Positions 1 to 4,103 of a stretch of DNA of 6,111 bases are shown piece by piece. This DNA is from Bacteroidota bacterium (lineage in GTDB: Bacteria > Bacteroidota > Bacteroidia > Bacteroidales > VadinHA17), in the NCBI GenBank assembly GCA_015222065.1, contig JADFUQ010000166.1, forward strand, positions 1 through 6,111. The letters run 5' to 3'. Each line of letters starts with the position of its first letter. Positions within the stretch are counted from its first letter, which is position 1. Position numbers and translations under genes: made by a program. Under the pieces are notes generated by a model. That model did not search any database. It was given only the letters and a program-made list of their open reading frames with translations, and was not told where the DNA came from.

Positions 1-211
1 AATAATGGAATGTTGGAATAATGGGGTAATGGAATAATGGAATAATGGAATGTTGGAATAATGGGGTAATGGAATAATGGAATGTTGGAATAATGGAATG
101 TTGGAATAATGGAATGTTGGAATAATGGAATGTTGGAATAATGGAATGTTGGAATAATGGAATAATGGAATAATGGGAGAGTGGAAGAATGGAGAAGAAT
201 GGGAAGAATGG
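1..211. repeat. 8-bp minisatellite array (AATAATGG / AATGTTGG)
   Basis: From base 1 to 176 the sequence is 22 uninterrupted 8-bp units: AATAATGG, AATGTTGG, and two copies of GGTAATGG. There is higher-order structure. Bases 1-40 and 41-80 are identical 40-bp five-unit blocks, 73-152 is five exact copies of a 16-bp double unit (AATAATGG+AATGTTGG), and 153-176 is three plain AATAATGG units. The array then decays through GAGAGTGG, AAGAATGG and 9-10-bp variants to about 211. It is already in phase at base 1, so it extends beyond the left edge. The + strand has no cytosine from 1 to 230. The nested periods are what successive slippage and unequal duplication would leave. No protein is supported here. 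Confidence 0.95.
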
Positions 212-330
212 AAGAGAAAAGAATGTGATACAGTGTAAAGAAGCAAAGAGCCGGGAGTGGAGAGCAGAGGGAGAAGAGACGAGTGGGCGACTTAGCGACC
301 AGGCGAGAAGGCGGGAAAGAGAAAATTCAG
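212..330. repeat. purine-rich degenerate repeat tract
   Basis: This tract has no convincing gene and is strongly purine-rich on the + strand. Two degenerate repeat families are visible. A GCAAAGAGC-type element at 243-265 recurs at 2322-2344 with 19 of 23 bases identical. A run of GGCGA-type units of 7-9 bp lies at 286-317 (GGCGACTTA, GCGACCA, GGCGAGAA, GGCGGGAA). An open frame at 189-506 crosses the tract, but its peptide is a translation of repeat sequence and resembles no family I know. I read the region as eroded microsatellite. Confidence 0.6.
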
Positions 331-331
331 A

Positions 332-486
332 CGGCAATCCGAGACTGCCGATCCCGAAAATTAGCAAATCTGCGATTTGCGTAAATCTTCGAGGATCCTC
401 GGAAAAATATGAAATCGAAGATTTCTGTTTTTCCGGGACTGTGGACTGCCGACTGATTAATTATAAACTGACAACTAGTCAGGCAG
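332..486. other. inverted-repeat cluster, potential structured element
   Basis: Five helices can be drawn without crossing. P0: CGGCAATC 332-339 with GACTGCCG 343-350 (one mismatch, 3-nt loop). P1: TCCCGAAAA 352-360 with 429-438 (nine pairs, C433 bulged). P2: GCAAATC 364-370 with GATTTGC 374-380 (perfect, loop TGC). P3: AAATCTTCGA 383-392 with TCGAAGATTT 415-424 (perfect 10 bp). P4: CTGCCGACT 446-454 with 477-486 (nine pairs, A481 bulged). P1 encloses P2 and P3, giving a three-way junction. Competing pairings also exist: CGGAAAAA 400-407 with TTTTTCCG 428-435, GAAATC 411-416 with GATTTC 420-425, palindrome CGAGGATCCTCG 390-401, and CTGAC 468-472 with GTCAG 478-482. It could be a structured RNA, a REP- or MITE-like DNA element, or an operator region. 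It ends about 67 bp before the transporter's -7 box, so if that is the only promoter it lies outside the leader RNA. It does not match any riboswitch class I know. Confidence 0.55.
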
Positions 487-524
487 AAATAATAGTATCT
501 TATTAATTATCGGAAAACAGGGAA

Positions 525-560
525 TTTGGCTTTTAACTTTCTGTGGAATTGTTATTTTTG
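525..560 (+). promoter_or_regulatory. putative Bacteroidetes-type promoter of the AGCS gene
   Basis: TATTTTTG at 553-560 matches the Bacteroidetes -7 consensus TAnnTTTG exactly and ends 20 nt before the ATG at 581. A TTTG at 525-528 could be the -33 element, but its 24-nt gap to the -7 box is a few bases longer than usual. Transcription would start near 565, giving a leader of roughly 15 nt. No Shine-Dalgarno sequence is present before 581, as is normal in this phylum. Confidence 0.5.
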
Positions 561-580
561 CTACTTATAATTTTTTCCAT

Positions 581-2302
581 ATGCAACAAGTTAAAGAATT
601 TCTCGAAACGCTCCATACCTATATAGGTGGTAGTCAGTGGTTTGTATTTCTTTTATTAGGAACAGGTTTATTCTTCACCATTTATCTAAAATTCCCACAG
701 ATCAGATATTTCAAGCATGCTATCAAGGTAGTTAAAGGTAAATTTGAAAAGAAAGGAGATGTTGGTGATGCATCTCATTTCCAGGCGTTATCAACTGCTC
801 TTTCAGGAACTATAGGTACCGGTAATATCGCCGGTGTGGCGCTTGCTGTTCACCTGGGAGGACCAGCAGGCTTATTCTGGATGCTGATCACTGCCATATT
901 AGGAATGACCACCAAACTTGTTGAGATAACCATATCTCATAAATACAGGGATATTCTTCCCAACGGATCAATATCCGGTGGTCCGATGTATTATATGAAA
1001 AAACGGTTGAATATAAAATTGAAGAATGGCACAATTATTAAAACAGGTACTATGTTGGGCGTTTTCTTTGCCATTGGAACAATATTGTCGTCGTTCGGTA
1101 CAGGCAGCTTGCCTCAAATAAACAGTATATCCAATTCAATATTCACTACTTTCGGTTTGAAACATATTATTACCGGAGCTATCCTGGCTGTATTGCTTGG
1201 TCTTGTTATTGTTGGAGGGATTAAGCGTATTGCAAAGGTAACATCAAAGCTTGTTCCCGGTATGGCTATTATATATTTTGTGGGTGCCATTTTAGTTATT
1301 GCAACAAATTATCAGAACATAATTCCATCATTCATTTCTATTTTCCAGGATTCTTTTTCAGGAACAGCTATTACCGGCGGATTTTTAGGGGCAAGCTTTG
1401 CTTTTGTTTTTAATCAGGGTGTGAACCGGGGTTTATTTTCAAATGAGGCTGGTCAGGGTTCTGCATCTATTGCACACGCTGCAGCACGAACTCAAGAACC
1501 GGTTGCTGAAGGGATGGTTGCACTTCTTGGACCTTTTATTGATACTATTATTATTTGTATGTTAACAGGTCTTGTTTTATTATCATCAGGTGTATGGAAA
1601 GAAAAGCTGCAAAACCGTTTTCAAAATGCGGATATGCAGGTTCTTGCACAGGTTTATGATGACGGAAAAGATGCTGATAAACAAAAATTATCGCTTCATC
1701 TTGGTAAAAAAGAAACTCTTCCTTTATTTACCGGACAGTTAAATATTGTGAATGGTGAAATGATCAGTGATGTTACATTCATACATGCAAGAAGTATTGC
1801 CGAAGATATGGTTTTTTATAAGGATGAAAAAAAATATTCAGGATCAATCCCGGTTGTGAAAGGCGTAGTTAAGACAGACGAGTCTGGTGTTATAATTGAA
1901 GGCAAATCATTGATGCACAGTGCTCCGCTTACAACAGAAGCATATAAAAGAAGTATACTGGGTGATTTCGGAAAATACATTGTATCAATAGGATTACTTT
2001 TATTTGCGTTTTCAACAGCTATAGCCTGGTCATATTATGGAGACAGGGCTGTTACTTTCCTTGTTGGAACAAAATATGTAATTTATTACAGGCTTATTTA
2101 TGTCCTGGCATTTTTCTTAGCATCATTTGTCGATACTACAATTGTTTGGGCTTTATCTTATATCACCATTACACTTATGACAATCCCAAACCTGTTAGGA
2201 TTATGGATACTTAACAGGGATATTAAGTCATCCGTCAAGCAATACTGGGTTAATTTTAAAAAGGATCATCCGGAAGAAAAAGCTCCGAACGGAGCATTGT
2301 GA
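581..2302 (+). CDS. AGCS-family sodium:alanine/glycine symporter
   Basis: This is an inner-membrane secondary transporter of the alanine/glycine:cation symporter (AGCS) family, expected to take up small neutral amino acids with Na+. Family hallmarks are visible: GTGNIAGVA at residues 79-87 (substrate and ion site in the first unwound helix), GGPMYY at 133-138, NRGLFSNEAGQGSASIAHA at 282-300, and FAFSTAIAWSYYGDRA near 475-490. About eleven hydrophobic segments can be drawn, including roughly 20-38, 66-90, 95-118, 155-175, 195-212, 222-241, 263-283, 309-336, 463-485 and two in 498-545. At 573 residues it is longer than the usual 450 or so. The excess is a hydrophilic segment at about 338-447, at the place of extracellular loop 4 in the LeuT fold. 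The start at 581 gives a normal AGCS N-terminus just before the first helix and sits 20 nt after a good -7 box. It is monocistronic and convergent with rlmD. The exact substrate cannot be read from sequence. Confidence 0.93.
   Translation: MQQVKEFLETLHTYIGGSQWFVFLLLGTGLFFTIYLKFPQIRYFKHAIKVVKGKFEKKGDVGDASHFQALSTALSGTIGTGNIAGVALAVHLGGPAGLFWMLITAILGMTTKLVEITISHKYRDILPNGSISGGPMYYMKKRLNIKLKNGTIIKTGTMLGVFFAIGTILSSFGTGSLPQINSISNSIFTTFGLKHIITGAILAVLLGLVIVGGIKRIAKVTSKLVPGMAIIYFVGAILVIATNYQNIIPSFISIFQDSFSGTAITGGFLGASFAFVFNQGVNRGLFSNEAGQGSASIAHAAARTQEPVAEGMVALLGPFIDTIIICMLTGLVLLSSGVWKEKLQNRFQNADMQVLAQVYDDGKDADKQKLSLHLGKKETLPLFTGQLNIVNGEMISDVTFIHARSIAEDMVFYKDEKKYSGSIPVVKGVVKTDESGVIIEGKSLMHSAPLTTEAYKRSILGDFGKYIVSIGLLLFAFSTAIAWSYYGDRAVTFLVGTKYVIYYRLIYVLAFFLASFVDTTIVWALSYITITLMTIPNLLGLWILNRDIKSSVKQYWVNFKKDHPEEKAPNGAL
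2274..2295 (-). terminator. candidate intrinsic terminator for rlmD, inside the AGCS 3' end
   Basis: Read on the minus strand this is GCTCC-GTTC-GGAGC followed at once by TTTTTCTT: a 5-bp GC-rich stem (plus-strand positions 2291-2295 and 2282-2286), a 4-nt loop and a U-tract. It lies 165 nt past the rlmD stop codon and overlaps the last codons of the convergent AGCS gene (residues A-P-N-G-A). On the plus strand no T-run follows the hairpin, so it would act only on transcripts coming from rlmD. The stem is short, so this is a candidate only. Confidence 0.4.
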
Positions 2303-2304
2303 AG

Positions 2305-2404
2305 AAGTAAGTAGTAAGTAGGCAAAGAGCTGAGAGCGAAGAGCTGAGAGCGAAGAGCTAAGTAGGAAGAGGAAGAATGAAGAGTTTGAGGTTTGAGGTT
2401 GAAG
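2305..2404. repeat. mixed microsatellites: 14-bp and 7-bp units
   Basis: Directly after the AGCS stop come GTAAGTA-type repeats (about 2307-2320). Next is a 14-bp unit AGAGCTGAGAGCGA at 2326-2339 and 2340-2353, with a partial third copy from 2354. Then comes a 7-bp unit GTTTGAG at 2384-2390 and 2391-2397, with the variant GTTGAAG at 2398-2404. The + strand is strongly purine-rich. No plus-strand terminator hairpin for the AGCS transcript is visible here. Confidence 0.85.
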
Positions 2405-2409
2405 AACGC

Positions 2410-2458
2410 GTAACCCGTAACCCGTAACCCGTAACCCGTAACCCGGAACTCGTAACAG
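2410..2458. repeat. (GTAACCC)n heptanucleotide array
   Basis: Five perfect tandem copies of GTAACCC occupy 2410-2444, followed by two degenerate copies, GGAACTC (2445-2451) and GTAACAG (2452-2458). The array stops one base before the rlmD stop codon (TTA at 2460-2462 on the + strand). It differs from neighbouring repeats in having its C-rich strand on +. It resembles a telomeric repeat only superficially. Confidence 0.92.
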
Positions 2459-2459
2459 C

Positions 2460-3875
2460 TTATTTCCGGTTCAACAGAACAATATTCTCAACATGATGGG
2501 TCTGGGGGAACATATCTACAGGCTGTATTTCCGACACTTCATAATCTTCCAGCAAAAAATTGATGTCTCGCGCCTGTGTAGCCGGATTACAACTTATATA
2601 TATAATCTTTTCAGGTGAAGCCAGTTGGATATTATGAATTACATCTTTGTGAACACCTGCGCGGGGTGGGTCGAGTATTATTATATCAGGTTTTCCGTTT
2701 TCTGTAATAAACTCATTGTTAAATAAGTCTTTGATATCTCCGGTATAAAAATCTATATTATCAATCCCATTCAAATGTGAGTTTCTTCCGGCATCTTCAA
2801 TAGCTTCAGGAACGGATTCAATACCAATAACATGTACGGCGCCTGATGAAATAAAACAGGCAATGGTTCCTGTGCCTGTGTACAAGTCATATACCACTTC
2901 ACTGCCTTGAAGGTTAGCGAATTTTCTTACTGTTTTGTACAATTCATATGCCTGTGTTGAATTAGTCTGGTAAAATGATTTCGGACCTACCATGAATTTC
3001 AACTCTTCCATTTCTTCTATGATATGATCTTTTCCTTTGAATAGTTTAATATCCTGATCGGTTATTGTATCATTTTTTTTGGAATTGATCACATACATTA
3101 GTGAAGTAAGATTTGGGAAGCTATGTGAAATATGTTCAAGAATAGCTTCACGTTTTTCTTTGTCTTCATAAAAGAAAGAAATAATAACCATCCATTGGTC
3201 AGAAGAGGTATTACGGATGATCAGGTTCCTGAGGAAGCCGACCTGTTTTCTTATATCAAAAAAACTCAGTCCGTTTTGTTTTGAAAATTCCCGCACTGCA
3301 TTACGGATCTCGTTCGAGGGAGAAGGCTGGTGATAACACTCCGTAATATCTATTACCTTATCGAACATTCCCGGTACATGAAATCCCAGTGCGTCCATAT
3401 CAGGAAATTCTTTTCCAGAGTCAATTTCTTCCCTGGTGAGCCAGCGATTATTAGAGAAGGTATATTCAAGTTTGTTGCGGTAATATTTTGTTTTCTCTGA
3501 GGGAAGAATATTGCTCATTTTTTCAAGCTGGACGGAGGGGATCTTCCCTATTCTGTGAAGCTGATCATATACTTGTTTTTGTTTGTATTTCAACTGCTCT
3601 TCATAAGGCAGGTTTTGCCACTTGCAACCACCACACGTTCCGAAATGAACACAGTAAGGATCTGTTCTTATTGCAGAATACTTGTGAAATTTTACCGGAA
3701 ATCCCTCAAGATAATTTTTTCGCTTTTTGCTTATCCGGATGTCAACAATATCTCCCGGGACTAACTGGGGTATAAAAATGATTTTTTCATTATGTTTTGC
3801 AATAGCTTTTCCTTCAGCACCAATATCCAGTATCTCGACCTTCTCAATTAACGGTAATTTTTTTCTTCTGCTCAA
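2460..3875 (-). CDS. rlmD: 23S rRNA (uracil-C5)-methyltransferase, RlmD/RumA type
   Basis: This cytoplasmic SAM-dependent enzyme should methylate C5 of a uracil in 23S rRNA, by homology U1939 (E. coli numbering). An N-terminal TRAM RNA-binding domain spans roughly residues 3-63. A C-X5-C-X2-C cluster (C75, C81, C84) plus C180 fits the [4Fe-4S] ligands of RumA. The Rossmann methyltransferase part carries FYQTNSTQA (301-309), the SAM loop DLYTGTGT (330-337) and DPPRAG (402-407). The nucleophilic cysteine is C429 in YISCNPATQ, and the conserved glutamate is E463 in HVENIV. At 471 residues it is slightly longer than E. coli RumA (433). The TRAM domain argues against RlmC, but a dual-specificity RlmCD or a TrmA-family paralogue cannot be excluded. 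The start is TTG at 3875-3873. No in-frame ATG lies between it and the -7 box at 3901-3908, and the N-terminus it gives (MSRRKK) suits the family. Confidence 0.9.
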   Translation of the reverse strand: MSRRKKLPLIEKVEILDIGAEGKAIAKHNEKIIFIPQLVPGDIVDIRISKKRKNYLEGFPVKFHKYSAIRTDPYCVHFGTCGGCKWQNLPYEEQLKYKQKQVYDQLHRIGKIPSVQLEKMSNILPSEKTKYYRNKLEYTFSNNRWLTREEIDSGKEFPDMDALGFHVPGMFDKVIDITECYHQPSPSNEIRNAVREFSKQNGLSFFDIRKQVGFLRNLIIRNTSSDQWMVIISFFYEDKEKREAILEHISHSFPNLTSLMYVINSKKNDTITDQDIKLFKGKDHIIEEMEELKFMVGPKSFYQTNSTQAYELYKTVRKFANLQGSEVVYDLYTGTGTIACFISSGAVHVIGIESVPEAIEDAGRNSHLNGIDNIDFYTGDIKDLFNNEFITENGKPDIIILDPPRAGVHKDVIHNIQLASPEKIIYISCNPATQARDINFLLEDYEVSEIQPVDMFPQTHHVENIVLLNRK

Positions 3876-3900
3876 ATCTTTTCGTTTTAAATTTTCATCG

Positions 3901-3908
3901 CAAAGATA
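3901..3908 (-). promoter_or_regulatory. -7 promoter box of rlmD
   Basis: On the minus strand this reads TATCTTTG, an exact TAnnTTTG match, ending 25 nt before the TTG start of rlmD. A -33 TTG is impossible at the usual distance, because the + strand has no C (so the minus strand has no G) from 3902 to 4074. The promoter therefore relies on the -7 box, or on another activator or contact. The expected start of transcription is around 3893-3897, giving a leader of about 20 nt. Confidence 0.6.
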
Positions 3909-4065
3909 GGGAGAAGAATGGAATAATGGAATAATGGAAAGATGGAAAAAGGGAATAGTGGAATAATGGAAAGATGGAAAGATGGAATAGTGGAATAGTG
4001 GAATAATGGAATAATGGAATAATGGAATAATGGAATAATGGAATAGAGGGAATAGAGGGAATAAA
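3909..4065. repeat. 8-bp minisatellite filling the divergent promoter region
   Basis: Fifteen 8-bp units run from 3922 to 4041: AATAATGG, AAAGATGG, AATAGTGG and one AAAAAGGG, ending with five AATAATGG in a row (4002-4041). Two 9-bp AATAGAGGG copies (4042-4059) and a short A/G tail follow. It is the same family and orientation as the array at the left edge, although here it separates divergent genes. The + strand has no cytosine from 3902 to 4074. The array occupies nearly all the space between the two outward-facing -7 boxes. Confidence 0.95.
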
Positions 4066-4071
4066 GATTTT

Positions 4072-4079
4072 TATCTTTG
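4072..4079 (+). promoter_or_regulatory. -7 promoter box of the ABC-F gene
   Basis: TATCTTTG matches TAnnTTTG exactly and is followed by CACC. It ends 18 nt before the ATG at 4098 and 24 nt before the ATG at 4104. No TTG lies 19-22 nt upstream, where the -33 element should be; that position is repeat array. The box decides the gene start: an in-frame TTG at 4077 lies inside it and would be upstream of the transcription start, so it cannot be the initiation codon. Confidence 0.62.
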
Positions 4080-4103
4080 CACCGTGAGTTAATAATTATG
4101 GCA

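Noticed and set aside
1..211. CRISPR array
   Set aside because: The units are 8 bp with no unique spacers and no cas genes; this is a simple tandem repeat.
332..486. Glycine riboswitch controlling the AGCS transporter
   Set aside because: AGCS genes are known targets of glycine riboswitches, but I do not see the conserved glycine-aptamer core, and the element lies upstream of the likely promoter.
189..506. Open reading frame of 105 codons on the + strand upstream of the transporter
   Set aside because: It begins inside the minisatellite, its first half is a translation of purine-rich repeats, its second half runs through the inverted-repeat cluster, and it has no promoter box or recognisable family.
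2410..2458. Telomere or replicon end
   Set aside because: The heptamer resembles telomeric repeats, but the array is short, internal, and sits between two intact convergent genes.
3488..3909. Plus-strand open frames at 3488-3775, 3555-3764 and 3727-3909
   Set aside because: They are antisense to the TRAM and iron-sulfur part of rlmD, overlap one another in different frames and match no known family.
3922..4041. Serial ATG-GAA-TAA mini-frames in the AATAATGG array as translated leader peptides
   Set aside because: Adjacent units automatically create this three-codon frame. The array lies upstream of the predicted transcription starts, so it is probably not in either mRNA.
4077..4103. TTG at 4077 as the start of the ABC-F protein (653 residues)
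   Set aside because: The TTG is part of the -7 box TATCTTTG, so it would precede the transcription start. The family sequence begins at the ATG at 4104 (or 4098).
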